Of a DNA stretch of 64,000 nucleotides, positions 34,878-45,958 are shown in pieces. Both the position numbers and the translations under genes were made by a program. Below the pieces are notes generated by a model that had not been told where the DNA came from, did no database searches, and saw only the letters and a program-made list of their open reading frames with translations. Position 1 is the stretch's first letter. Each line of letters starts with the position of its first letter. This DNA is from Ailurus styani (Eukaryota > Chordata > Mammalia > Carnivora > Ailuridae), in the NCBI GenBank assembly GCA_002007465.1, contig LNAC01000001.1:7224362-7288361 (forward strand). Direction: 5' to 3'.

Positions 34878-35089
34878 ATTTTAAAGATTTATGTATTTAT
34901 TTGAGAGAGAGAGAGAGAGAAGGAGAGCATGAATGGGAAGGGCAGAAGGAGAGGGAGAGAGAGAATCTTAAGCAGACTCCACGGTGAGCATGGAGCCTGA
35001 TGCAGGCTTGATCCCAGGACCCTGAGATCACAACCTGAGCTGAAAGCAAGAGTCGGACACCTAACTGACAGCACCCTCTAGGTACCCCT
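34878..35089 (-). mobile_element. CAN SINE
   Basis: Antisense copy directly after the previous one, with a degraded head complement (GACAGCACCCTCTAGGTACC). Confidence 0.88.
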
Positions 35090-35309
35090 AATACTGGGCA
35101 GTAATCTTACCCACGCAATAGAGTTGTTAGAAAAAGAATAGGCAAGCAGAATGCTTACTCTAGCACCAAGCCCACAGCACGAAATTAACGGAAGATTTTG
35201 AACAGTGATGATTGGTTAAAAGTGCCCTGGGGTGTTAAAACAGGGTGCTAGTGCTGCTTCCAAACTGCGCATCTCAATGGCTCTCAAGGCCTCTAAAAAT
35301 ATCCACCAC

Positions 35310-35500
35310 CTGCTCATTCTTCTAGAAATCCATCCAGGGAAGTAGCCCACGATGCAGTCAAAATTCTGTGTACAAATATGCTTTTAAAGCATAACTTATA
35401 AAATAGAAAATGGGCAATAGCCTTAGTGTCAGACAATAGGATGGCTAACAAAAATGATGGGAAGCCCTCATTTTGGAGGGTTAGACATTAAAAATGTCTT
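35310..35500 (+). repeat. Likely LINE-derived relic
   Basis: Resembles an old LINE 3' segment (TTCTAGAAATCCATCCAGGG, GGATGGCTAACAAAAATGATG). Divergent; family uncertain. Confidence 0.4.
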
Positions 35501-35503
35501 TCT

Positions 35504-35700
35504 GGGGCGCCTGGGTGGCTCAGTCGTTAAGCATCTGCCTTTGGCTCAGGTCATGATCCCAGGGTCCTGGGATCCAGCCCCATATCGGGCTCCCTGCTCA
35601 GCAGGAAGCCTGCTTTCCCTCTCCCACTCCCCGTGCTTGTGTTCCTGCTTGTGTCTCTTTCTCTGTCAAATAAATAAATAACATCTTAAACAAAAATTAG
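35504..35700 (+). mobile_element. CAN SINE
   Basis: Intact sense copy starting GGGGCGCCTGGGTGGCTCAG and ending in (AAAT)n. AAATGTCTTTCT and AAGTGTCTCTCT flank it. It heads a run of four or five consecutive SINEs. Confidence 0.94.
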
Positions 35701-35735
35701 AAGTGTCTCTCTCTTTCTCCCTTCCTCCCTTCCTT

Positions 35736-35777
35736 CAAGAGTCGGATGTTCAACTGACTGAACTAACCAGGCACACT
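35736..35777 (-). mobile_element. CAN SINE head-end remnant
   Basis: Only AAGAGTCGGATGTTCAACTG through the head complement AACCAGGCACACTC remains. Confidence 0.6.
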
Positions 35778-35789
35778 CAGATGGTCCTT

Positions 35790-35968
35790 TTTAATTTTTT
35801 ATTTATTTCTTTGAGACAGAGAGAGAGAGAGCACGCACACACAAGCAGGGGGAGCAGAGGGAGAAGCAGACTCCCCACTGGGCAGGAAGCCTGACTCGGG
35901 GCTCGATCCCAGGACCCTGACCCGAGCTGAAGGCAGCCACTTAACTGACTGAGCCACCAAGGTGTCCT
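35790..35968 (-). mobile_element. CAN SINE
   Basis: Antisense copy whose head complement reads CCACCAAGGTGTCC. Confidence 0.92.
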
Positions 35969-35970
35969 CC

Positions 35971-36004
35971 CTTTTAAAGATCTTATTTATTTATTTGAGG
36001 GAGT

Positions 36005-36058
<54 letters not shown>

Positions 36059-36223
36059 CACGTGCGTGTGCGTGTAAGCACAAGGGGGGGAGGGGCAGAG
36101 GCAGAGGGAGAAGCCAACTCCCTTCTGAGTGTGGGGCCTGATGCAGGGCTCGAACCTAGGACCTGGAGATCATGACTCAAGTTGAAGGCAGATACTTAAG
36201 TGATTGAGCCAACCAGGTGTCCC
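35971..36223 (-). mobile_element. CAN SINE with expanded (GA)n
   Basis: Antisense copy lengthened by a GA tract at 36009-36053. The head complement is CCAACCAGGTGTCCC. Confidence 0.92.
36009..36053. repeat. (GA)n microsatellite
   Basis: About 22 AG units inside the SINE tail region. Confidence 0.97.
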
Positions 36224-36264
36224 TGAGATAGTTGTTTTTAACCAGAAAAATCCCGAGAAATCTT

Positions 36265-36469
36265 TTTTTTTTTTAAAGATTTTATTTATTTATTTGACAG
36301 AGAGAGACACAGTGAGAGAGGACACACAAGCAGGGGGAGTGGGAGAGGGAGAAGCAGGCTTCCTTCGGAGCAGGGAGCCTGATGTGGGGCTGGATCCCAG
36401 GAACCTGGGATCATGACCTGAGCCGAAGGCAGACGCTTAACGACTGAGCCACCCAGGCGCCTCAATCCG
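36265..36469 (-). mobile_element. CAN SINE with target-site duplication
   Basis: Flanked by GAGAAATCTT at 36255-36264 and 36470-36479. Confidence 0.94.
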
Positions 36470-36624
36470 GAGAAATCTTAATGAGCCTGAAGACCCACGC
36501 CCGTCCTCAACGAGTCCTGAATGAATTTACCCCGAGAAAGCCGGACCCCATCTCCAGGAGACGGGGTAGGGCTGTTAGGCAGACAGGAAACCCTGGAGGT
36601 CTCCTGCAAAGCTTCAGTATTCTT

Positions 36625-36768
36625 ATCTTCATTTTATAGATAAAGCCAAGGTTCAGCGAGGCTAAATAACTTACCCAAGAACACACTTACCTAAGCCACC
36701 GAGGAACCAGGATCCTAACCCAGGCCAGCTGTTACCAGAGCTCATGCTCTGATCGGTCTTCTATACCA
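36625..36768 (-). repeat. MIR relic, antisense
   Basis: CATTTTATAGATAAAGCCAA, AATAACTTACCCAAGAACAC and AACCAGGATCCTAACCCAGG follow the antisense MIR order. Confidence 0.75.
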
Positions 36769-36771
36769 CTT

Positions 36772-37138
36772 CTATTAGTCTGGTTGGGCTTCAGTAAAAA
36801 AATAAGCTGGGAGGGCTCAGTCAACAGAAATTAATTTCCTCACAGTTCTAGAGGCTGGAAAGTTCCAGAACAAGCCCTGCCACAGGCGGTTTCCAGGGAG
36901 AGCCCTCTTCCCAGCTTGCAGATAATGCTTTCTGCCTGTGTCCTCACACGGGAGGGAGAGGGATGCCTGTCCCCTTCTTCCAAAGCTGCCAGTCCTACCA
37001 GATTAGGCGGCATCGTTATGACCTCACCTAACCTTAAGTTCCTCACAAAGGCCCCTTCTCCAAATATAGTCACATTGGGGGTGAGGGCCTCAACATCTGA
37101 AATCTTTGGCAGGGGGTGGGGCCCAGTTCAGTCCACAG
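36772..37138 (-). mobile_element. MaLR (MLT1-type) LTR, antisense
   Basis: Reverse complement of an MLT1A-like LTR: CTATTAGTCTGGTTGGGCTT, TTTCCTCACAGTTCTAGAGG, CACATTGGGGGTGAGGGCCT and CAGTTCAGTCCACAGC at the end. Confidence 0.8.
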
Positions 37139-37641
37139 CCCTGCTCACTGGAAAGAGGAGCGAGCCAGCAGCCCAAGCTCGAATGCAGGAGGTCACACGG
37201 AGCTCAGGCCCTTGCCCACTCCCACCCCCTCCCACCAGAATCCGAGAGCCAGAGCGACTGCAAGCAAAAGCTGGGAGAGCTGTGTGCGCTGATCTGTGCG
37301 TCCATCAGGAGCTGAGCTGCAAGCAGCGGAAGCTAATTTTGCTCATTAAAGCAAACCGGAAATGCATTAAATGGTAGGGAGCCGCTCACAGGGCAGCCAG
37401 AGGACTAGGTCCGGAGGCTGTGTGGCCGGGAGCAGGGTTCAGGATCACTCCGCACAGCGGGAACGGACACCTCCACGTGTGCTAGTGACCCTGATAGCGA
37501 GTGAACTGGCCGCTGCTGCTTGAACCCAACCCTGGAAGCCTCTAGAACTGGCATGTGGCTGTCTCTGCTGTTCCCAACCTCCCCAGCGTGATGTCCAGAC
37601 TCTGTGTCCCTGGCTTCCATGGGCACCTAATCGACAGAACT
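37139..37641. other. Intergenic, no gene seen
   Basis: Unique sequence. 37325-37375 is a short AT-rich stretch with ATTAAA-like cores. No coding signal. Confidence 0.5.
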
Positions 37642-37816
37642 TTCTTTTTTAAATAAGATTTACTTATTCATTTGAGAGATACAGAGAGGCAGAGAAGCAG
37701 ACTCCCTGCTGAGTGTGGGGCCTGACGCGGGGTTCGATCCCAGGACGCTGAGATGATGACCTGAGCCGAAATCAAGAGTTGGATGCTTAACTGACTGAGC
37801 CACCCAGGTGCTCCTG
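37642..37816 (-). mobile_element. CAN SINE
   Basis: Antisense copy with CAGAACT on both sides (37635-37641 and 37817-37823). Confidence 0.9.
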
Positions 37817-38811
37817 GCAGAACTCATCAATGGCTGCAAGGGAGACTGGGAATTTTCAGCCTCTGTAATGGGGTGGGGCCTGTGCCTTACTCCAAGCTTC
37901 ATGAAATAGGGAAAGGGCATGCAAGGATGCTGGGTGGCCAAAAAGTGAAATTGATCAGAGAAGCAGAACCACCAGGAGGTTGTGTGTGTGTGTATGTATA
38001 CACACATATGTATATATCACTATTTCTGGGTCTCTGGTCCCTGTTTGGCTTCATCCCCCACAATGAGTGATCCCAGCAGGGGTATGACTGAGCTCCCAGG
38101 GCTCTGTTCACCAAGCCCATCTGTGCTCAGAGCAGGGTGGAGGAGGGCAGACCCCATGCCAAGCACCAGTGCCTTCGCTGGTCCAGAAACATCCACCGGA
38201 CCCTGTTCTCTGTGCAGTCAGTGTGGGCGGCATCCCCTTACCTCTGCCTCCCTCTTCCCACTGTAAGTTTTCATTAGGTTTATTTATAAAATATGGCCAC
38301 ATCCCCTGCCTATAAAGTTGACTTGTTATATTTATAGCTCTTGGAAAACTCCTGCCCAAAGCATCAAACCCTCAAACCCTCGGTGCTGCCCAAGCCCCTG
38401 TTTGGCCAACAGAGCTCCTTTCCCAGAGCTGCTCTTTCCGCCTGGCTCAGACGGGACGTGACATCCCCGGACAGACGCAGGAACCTGGTGAGGAGCAGCA
38501 GCCTCCACCCAGACAGGTTCCAGTTTGTCAGAAAGCAACGTAAAACCACCCTTGGAGAAGGAAATGTGTTTTATTTAGGGGAAACCGGAAGAGTCTGTTG
38601 CTATTTAAAGTTATCATATGGTTTTCCTCTCCTTTTTTTTTTAAAAGCCCTACACAAGCAGTAGAATGGGATTATCTGGAGCCTGTTTTTCTACACACCA
38701 GGAGCAGAATTCAGGATAACTTTGCTCTGACCGAAAGAGACGCTTCTGTAAGGATCTCAGGGCACGGCGTCCTAGCTGGAATGGCTCCCACGTGAGAGGG
38801 GTAGGAGAGCC
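37817..38811. other. Intergenic, no gene seen
   Basis: Contains a short TG/TATA low-complexity tract at 37980-38020. 38265-38340 is AT-rich. No repeat or exon recognised. Confidence 0.5.
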
Positions 38812-39295
38812 AGTACAGGAGTTTCCTTTTGCTGTTGTAACAAAACATCACAGATGTGGTGTCTTCACACAAGACGGTTCATTGTTTTACAGCTCTGCAA
38901 TCAGAAGTCCAGAATCAGCTTCACAGGGCTAAGGTCAAGGTGCGGGCAGTACTGTTTCCTGCTGGGGGCTCCAGGAGAGAAGCCCTTTCCTTGCCTGTTC
39001 CAGGTCCTCAAGGTCACCCACTTTCCCCAGACGGCGGCCCCTTCCTCTGTTGGCAAAGCCCAGCACAGACCTCTGCTTCCTTCACCACTTCTCTGACTCT
39101 GGCCTGCTGTCTCCCTCTTCTGAGGGACTTTGTGATTCTACCAGGCCCACCAGATCCTCCAGGATAGACTCCTGTCTCTAGATGCTTATGAAGTACGTCT
39201 GTAAAGTCCCTTTAACCATGTAAATTGACATGGTCACACTTCTGGGGACTAGGATTGGGCAACTTTGGGGTCCTTATTCGGCCTACCACCCCTGG
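38812..39295 (-). mobile_element. MaLR (MLT1-type) LTR relic, antisense
   Basis: Diverged copy recognised by TTTGCTGTTGTAACAAAACA, CAGCTCTGCAATCAGAAGTC and GTAAATTGACATGGTCACAC in antisense MaLR order. Confidence 0.65.
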
Positions 39296-41374
39296 CAAAG
39301 CCCTTGTGTGGTCTGGCTTTTCAATCCTGCCCACTGCTGTGGGACTGTGGGCTCCCTGGCCCCGGGACACCCAGAGGTGAGCTCGCTGGCCTGGGGTTGG
39401 GATGCGAGTGTCAGGGCTGAGAGTGGAACTGGGGTTTCACTGCTCTGTTTTGGCCCGCTCACACAAACGTGTCCTGTCAGCAGCCACTCTGTGTGGCAGC
39501 GGAGTGTGTGCACACTGGCTGCAGGGGTGCCTGCCCTCTAGACCTGCTCCACCATCCACTGAGATCACACAGCCAGCAAGATCCTCAGCGTTCCTGCATC
39601 TCAGTCTTCTGGGGAAAGCATAGTTCTCTCCAGGGGTATTTGTGAGGATAAACTAGAGTTCTACAAGAACAATGGTAAGTGCTGGCTATGTGGGAGCTGT
39701 TACCCTTACTGATAACAGTAGGGTAGAACTTGCAAGCTCACAGGCCCCACGGCCGTGTACTGTGGCTCCAGGATGCCTTGGTTCCTGCCTGCCATGCTCA
39801 GGCTCCTACACATGCTCTCTTTTCCTCTTTATTCCTCTCTTTTAGCCAAACCTACTTGTCATTCTAGGCCTCACTCGGACATTGCCACCTCCAGGAAGCC
39901 CTCTTTGTGCCAGCTGGAGCTGGCCTCTCCTTCTCGATATTGGCACCTTCCTTGCTTCTCAGGTGTGGTGAACATGGACGTGGGGGTGGAGGGAGCCTGG
40001 CGTTACCCGTTGAGATCCGTGGTGGAGTCCTGGGCCCATCACCGACCAGTATGTGTCCTTGGGCTCTTGGGAACCTGGCTGCTTTCCTCTGACGTGGGGT
40101 TGAGGATGATGCCAAGTTGCTTCCCAAGGGGACATGAGGCTTGAAAGAGACGATTCCTGTGAAGCCTCCCCTCCAGGGGCTTGCACGTGGGCTGTCACGT
40201 GAGACAAAGGAGCCCAAATCCCACTGTCTCTGCTTTGGGCTGGATTCATGTCAGCAGAAGGGCTTAGCTCACCCACATTGGGCCGTCTTTGATTAGCAAG
40301 GAGGGACAACAAATTAATGACAAGAAGCATGCGAGCTGATTAAAACAATGGGGTGCTCTGGGGGAGCTGGCGATATTTCCAGGGTCCTTGGCGCTGTTGG
40401 GGGGGGGGCGGCAGCTCACAGGCCCTGCCCTGATGGCTTTTGTGTCCGCTGGGGCTATGTTTAAACGCTGCTGGTGGTGGTGGGCTTCCCAGGCCCCGGG
40501 AATCCGGTTCCAATGCTCCGGGCCTCACCCGCTCCGTTGGCAGAGGTGAAGGTTCCTCTCGGGGCTTAGCTGGTGGCTGCATGTAACAAGGTGCGGGAGG
40601 CCCTGAGCCCTGCACGGGGGGTGAATGCCCCTCAGTTCTCCCTGCCTCCGTGTCTTCATCACGAGGTCCCGGTGCTGACCCGGCTCTTTGCCCCCATTGT
40701 CTGGGCACCCGGCCCCAGAAGCTGAGCGCTGTCCCAAAGTTGTCCCAAGTCCATAAATGCCTTGTAAAAATCGCCAGGGAACAAGACTACTTTATGTTGG
40801 TGGTGACTCCAGCCTGGGCCATTAAGTCTGTCCCGACGCAGGGTGGGGGCCTGTGGGGTCCCCCGCTCACAGGCTTTGTGTAATCCCCTAATTAGGGCCC
40901 CTGTGCTCCTGGCCCTGTGCCGTGTCCCCTCGGACCCGGCCCTGCGGGGCTTCGCCCTGCGTCCTGGCAGGGCTCTCGGGCCCCTGGGGCTCGGAGCCAG
41001 AGAACTCGGATTTATGCTCTTTGAGACCTTCTGCCCCCTTCCCTGTGTGTTTTCTCCTTCTGTTTCTTAACTCCAGGCCCTGGAAGTGCTGTTCTCCTAC
41101 TGGGCTCTGCTCTCCTCTCTGTCTCCCTTTCTTGGGCCTCGTTCCCAGAGGCAAGCTCCAACTGGTAAATCAACTTGTAAATCCGGGAGGAGGCGCTTTG
41201 ACCATGACCCAGGGTGGGTGGGAGGGGAGTGTCCATGGGGCTGCACAGGGGGCTGGGAAGGGGGTGGCCGGAGTCTCTCTCCTCTCAGGGTTGGATCAGA
41301 CATGGAGGGAGGGGGGGATTGGTGTGAAGCAAGGGGTCCAGACTCTGCTGCCGGGGTGTGGGGTCCAGAGCTGG

Positions 41375-41510
41375 CCCTCCACCTGTCGGCTCTGTGACCC
41401 TGGCCGGGTGCTGCTGTCTCTGAGCCGACCTCCTTATCTGGAATTGGAGAAGATGACAGGTATCTCTCTGCGGCTGGCCTCACAGGGCTGTTGTAAGGGC
41501 CGGAAGTGAT
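41375..41510 (+). repeat. MIR relic
   Basis: GGCTCTGTGACCCTGGCCGG, CTTATCTGGAATTGGAGAAG and CACAGGGCTGTTGTAAGGGC follow the sense MIR order. Confidence 0.75.
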
Positions 41511-42297
41511 GAGGGGTAGGGGCGGGGCGGGGGGGCCTCGCGGCGTCTGACCTGTGCGGGTGCTCGGGGCCCCACGCTCAGAGGACCTCGCGCTTGGCTC
41601 CATGCTCTCCTGTTGCCACTCTGAAATTCTTCGTCATTTGGAACAAGGGCTGGCATTTTCATTTCGCACCAGGCCCTGCCAATGACGCAGCTGCTCCTGG
41701 CTGAGAGAATGCTTGACGGACTGCCGGGTGCGCTCCAGACAGAAGGCCAGGGTAGCTGGAGTGAGGACAGGTGGTCGGACACCAGGTCTGAGCAGTAAAG
41801 TCCTCGTGTGTATGGGGGGATGCAGACCGCACAGCTACCCGGGGCTCGTTGTCAGAGCTTTGGCTCTACTCAGAGAAATAGGAAGGCACTGGAATGTTTG
41901 GACAGAGGAGTGACGTTATCTGACCTCAAGTATCAAAAGATCAACTTGGCGGCTGCGTTGGGAAGAGACTCCAAAGGCGGAAGCAGGGAGATCAGTCAGT
42001 GGGCTGATGGGGAACCGTGATGCACTCACCTGGCCGCAGGGGTGCGTGAGGGAAGGGGCGGGATTCAGGAATGTTCTCCAGCTCTGACGGGACTTGTGGT
42101 GCACCAGATGTCATCCGGGGCTCTGGTGTGAAGACTGGGGGGGATGGAGGTGTCATCTGCTGGGCTGGGAAAGGCCGTGGGTGTCAGGTCTGAAGGAAGC
42201 GGGGGTAGGGGGGATTTGGATTCCAGCAGGCTGGGTGTGAGATGTCCCTGTAGAAAAATCTCCAAGGAGAGCTGCTGACAATTCCTCCCCTCCGGCC

Positions 42298-42316
42298 CCC
42301 CCCCCCCCCCCCNCCC
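42298..42316. repeat. Poly-C run containing one N (42313)
   Basis: A homopolymer in which the assembler placed an ambiguous base. The run length is unreliable. Confidence 0.9.
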
Positions 42317-43543
42317 ACAGCCCTTGGAGCAGAAGAACCGTCCAGATGAGTCTGGCCCAAAGTCCTGACCGACAGCATCATGAGAAGTTATCAGTCATTC
42401 TCTTGGGTCACTAAGTTCTGGGGTGTTTGTTACGCAGCAATAGGAGGTGGACATACAGATCTCCATGTGACATCCAAGCAGGGATCTATCATGTGGGATG
42501 CACGAACCGGAAGTTCAGGAGAGAGAGCCCATCTGGGGCGGTTGACTTGGGAATGTCAGACACGGGTGACATTAAAGTCCTGAGACTGGAGGAGACGAAC
42601 AAGGTCGAGTGTGGGGAGAGGAGAGGATGAGGGACTGAGCCCCAGGGAGGGGAGGTGGGGCTGGCAGGGGGGCGGGTGGGATGTGCTGGGGTCCAGGCCT
42701 TTGTCCCACTCTGCTGGTGCCGTGCCTTCTGACACTGCTCCCCCTGGTACTGTCTCACGGGAGCCCAAACTCCTTCAGCAGAGAAGGCCCACCGTCCTGC
42801 CGGGGCCACACGCATTCCCGTCTTCTCTGAGTTGGGGTCACTCAGCCTCACCCCGTCTGAGCCCAGGGCTTGCTGAGAGTTCTGCGTCTGGAGCCCGAGC
42901 AGATTGCTTGGTCCTCTGGGACCGCTGGGCCTCCCTGTACCCGAAGACAGAAGGAGCTGCCAGACCCCCAAAGCAGGTAGGAACCACCTGTCATTGTCTG
43001 AACGCGTCCTCCTGCAGCCGGCTGAGTGGCACAGAACTGGGCAGGGGGAGGGAGTCGGAGCCCAGAGCTTTGGCCTAGTGTGTGTGTGCAAGCGGGTGCT
43101 GAGCCAATGGTTCACAGTCGTGGGACAGTGGTCTGGACCAAGGGAACAGCCTGTGAGAGGCGCCGAGGTCAGCCGGGAAGGAGGCTCAGAGAGCGGTGGG
43201 GTTTGGGGGGTAGGTGGGGCAGGCAGGTGGGACAGGGGCCCATCAGTCCTGGGGGGTCCTCGTGGTGTTCCACAAATGCTCCAGATGACGACCCTTTTGA
43301 GAAAATATCACCCTGTGCTTGGTGTCCTGTGGTTAATTAGAGGCAGGGACCATTAGCACAGTTTGCAACACTGAACGGTTAAAGTAGGCAGGTGCTTTAA
43401 GGGAGAAGTTTTATTTGCTAAAGATTTCAAAAGGCTCTCAGCTCTCTCCGGATTTGATGAAGCTGGTTTATACCACCCCAGACGAGGGCATGGAAACCCG
43501 TGTTGTCAAAGGGCTTTGCCACCTTTTGCTCAGCTGGTGTGTC

Positions 43544-43603
43544 GGGGAGATTGATTTGTTCGTACTTACGTGTGGGGAGATTGATTTGTTCGTACTTACG
43601 TGT
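43544..43603. repeat. 30-bp tandem duplication (two units)
   Basis: GGGGAGATTGATTTGTTCGT and the following ACTTACGTGT are repeated exactly at 43544 and 43574. Confidence 0.95.
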
Positions 43604-44564
43604 GGTCAATGGCTCTTTCCTCCCTCTCTCCGTCCCTCCATCCTGTCCTTCTTCCACAGATTCCACGGGCGGTTCTCAGCTGTGGGGCTGTGGGTGAGGT
43701 ACACCAACCCTGTCCTAAGACCCCACCACTGCTCAGACAGTCACCCTCAAAAAGCAACAGCAGGGAGGGTAAACAAATGCTACCCCCTGATTGGCCCCCC
43801 GCAATGCCTAGTGTTTCTGCTCATCTGAGCTGCGTCTCTGGCCCAGTGGGGGGTGGGCAGAGGCCTCCGAGGCATCATCAGGGAACGAGGACACTCTGGG
43901 GTCAAACAGGGCCCCTGGGGTCCGGCTGGGATTGGTGACCAAAGCCGGGCTTTACACAGGCCGGCCTGAGGGGCTGGCCTGAGGCTGGCAGGGGGGTGGG
44001 GGGGGGAAGCAGGATTGGAGCCCTGGGCTGGGAAGGTCCTGCAGGTGAATCCTGGCTTCCCCGCCGCCCACATTCTGTGCCTGAAATGGGCCCTGGCGAT
44101 GTCCTCTGCCCTGGAAATCCTGGAACAAAACTAACAGCCCCCCCCCCCACCGCGGTCCTGGCTTCCTTCACCCGCTGCACTTAGGTAGTATTTCCTTTAT
44201 CATCCCCTTCCCAACCCCACCCTCCTCCTCACTCCCCTTTCCCTCCCCACAGTAACACCCACTTTGGTGCAGTTAATTTGCTGGAGTTTAATCCTTCTGA
44301 TCCGTTGTCAATACACTGTCCATTCATTTATATATAAGTGACTCTTTGAAAATGATTGAGTGCTGTGTTGTGTGTGTTTTAGAATTTCCAGAGAGTATTG
44401 GTCCATAAACTTCGTTTTCTGTCTTTTTTGCACCGGACGTTAAGTTTTTGAGATGGGTCCTTGCTCTAGGTTGATGTGGTTCAGGATATCTGATGGCCGC
44501 CTGGAATTTTCACTGTGTGAGTGAAATACACTATGTATACACTATTATACACTATGTATAATTT

Positions 44565-44880
44565 CGAATGAAGGTGTGTGTCCCCACAAAACTCAGATGT
44601 TGCCCTAAACACCTCGGCCAAGGTATTAGGAGGCGGGGCCTTCAGGAGGTGACTAGGTCATGAGGGTGGAGGTCACAAATGGGGTTAGTAGTTTTACAGA
44701 AGAAGCCCTGGGGAGCCCCCTTGCTTCTTCTGCCCTGCGAGGACCCAGTGAGAAGGTGACCATCTACCAACTGGGAAGCAGCCCTCTTGGGACGCTGAAT
44801 CTGCAGGGACCTTGATCGTGGACTTTCGGCTTCCAGAACAGTGAGAAATAAATGTCTGCCGAGGGTTCCTGGTCTGGTGA
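44565..44880 (+). mobile_element. MaLR (MLT1-type) LTR
   Basis: Sense copy: GTGTGTCCCCACAAAACTCA, GGTATTAGGAGGCGGGGCCT, GACTAGGTCATGAGGGTGGA and CAGAACAGTGAGAAATAAAT match the MLT1 order. Confidence 0.85.
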
Positions 44881-45099
44881 CTGGAGAGGTAACGCTCTCC
44901 TTTTATGGTTAGACATCCTGCCTCCTGCAGCTAATCTCTGTTCACACCTTTGCTCATTTGCTGGAGGGGCTGACTCTATTTCATGTGCTGATTTGTAGGA
45001 GTTACTTATGTAATTTGCATGATAATTCCTCATCAGTTTTAGACCTTGAGGAAAAAGGGCTCTGTCACTCATCCGTTCAGTGGGGGGAGGGGGGAGGGG

Positions 45100-45332
45100 N
45101 NNNNNNNNNNNNNNNNNNNNNNNNNNNNNNNNNNNNNNNNNNNNNNNNNNNNNNNNNNNNNNNNNNNNNNNNNNNNNNNNNNNNNNNNNNNNNNNNNNNN
45201 NNNNNNNNNNNNNNNNNNNNNNNNNNNNNNNNNNNNNNNNNNNNNNNNNNNNNNNNNNNNNNNNNNNNNNNNNNNNNNNNNNNNNNNNNNNNNNNNNNNN
45301 NNNNNNNNNNNNNNNNNNNNNNNNNNNNNNNN
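45100..45332. other. Assembly gap (233 N)
   Basis: Begins in a G-rich run (GGGGGGAGGGGGGAGGGG), which probably caused the break. Confidence 1.
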
Positions 45333-45605
45333 GGGATGTTCATTATCCAATAGAAATCTTTAACTTTGATGAAGTTGAATCTGTCATTTATCTTCTCATA
45401 CTTAGTCTTTTAGCATCTTGTTCAAGACACTCTTCCTTTGAGACCATAAATCTCTCTTTTCTTCTATTAGCTTTATACTTTAACTTACATATTTTAATCC
45501 TGAAACTATGTATGTGCGTGATTACAGTATATTATACTATCTTGGGATATTATATAAACATATGTAATAGTTTTCATTTTTATATTCTTCTCTCTGTGGG
45601 CTTTC

Positions 45606-45710
45606 TTTTTTTTTTTTTTAAAGTAAGTTCTATGCCCATGTAGGGCTTGAAATCATGATCCTGAGATCAAGAATCACTTGCTCTACCAACTGAGCCAGCC
45701 AGGCACTCCT
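45606..45710 (-). mobile_element. CAN SINE, old short form
   Basis: CATGTAGGGCTTGAAATCAT, GATCAAGAATCACTTGCTCT and GAGCCAGCCAGGCACTCC mark the older subfamily. Confidence 0.82.
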
Positions 45711-45771
45711 TGTAGTCTTGTCATTATGTACAGTATGAAGACTTTCCAGATACCATGTATAGTTGCATCTA

Positions 45772-45958
45772 TTTTTTTTTAAGATTTTATTTATTTATTT
45801 GACAGAGAGAGCACATGCAGGGGGAGCAGTAGAAGGTGACGGAGAAGCGGGCTCCCCACTGAGCAGGGAGCCCAATGCGGGACCCGATCCCAGAACCCTG
45901 GGATCATGACCTGAGCTGAAGGCAGAGGCTTAACCATCTGAGCCACCCAGGCGCGCTG
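45772..45958 (-). mobile_element. CAN SINE with target-site duplication
   Basis: ATAGTTGCATCT flanks it at 45759-45770 and 45959-45970. Confidence 0.94.

Larger units (their letters stand above)
34530..35180 (+). repeat. MIR relic split by two SINEs
   Basis: The first half (34530-34662) has GAGTCAGACAACTTTAGAAC and TAGCTGTGTTGCCTTTGGCA. After the SINE pair the MIR resumes at about 35092 with ATAGAGTTGTTAG and ATGCTTACTCTAGCACC. Confidence 0.75.
39296..44560. other. GC-rich, SINE-free intergenic block
   Basis: No CAN SINE from 37817 to 45600. MIR pieces at 39554-39705 and 41375-41510, and an L2-like piece at 39765-39910 (TGCCATGCTCAGGCTCC), are the only repeats I can name. Open frames of 100-200 codons on both strands reflect GC content. 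I see no coding exon. Confidence 0.55.
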
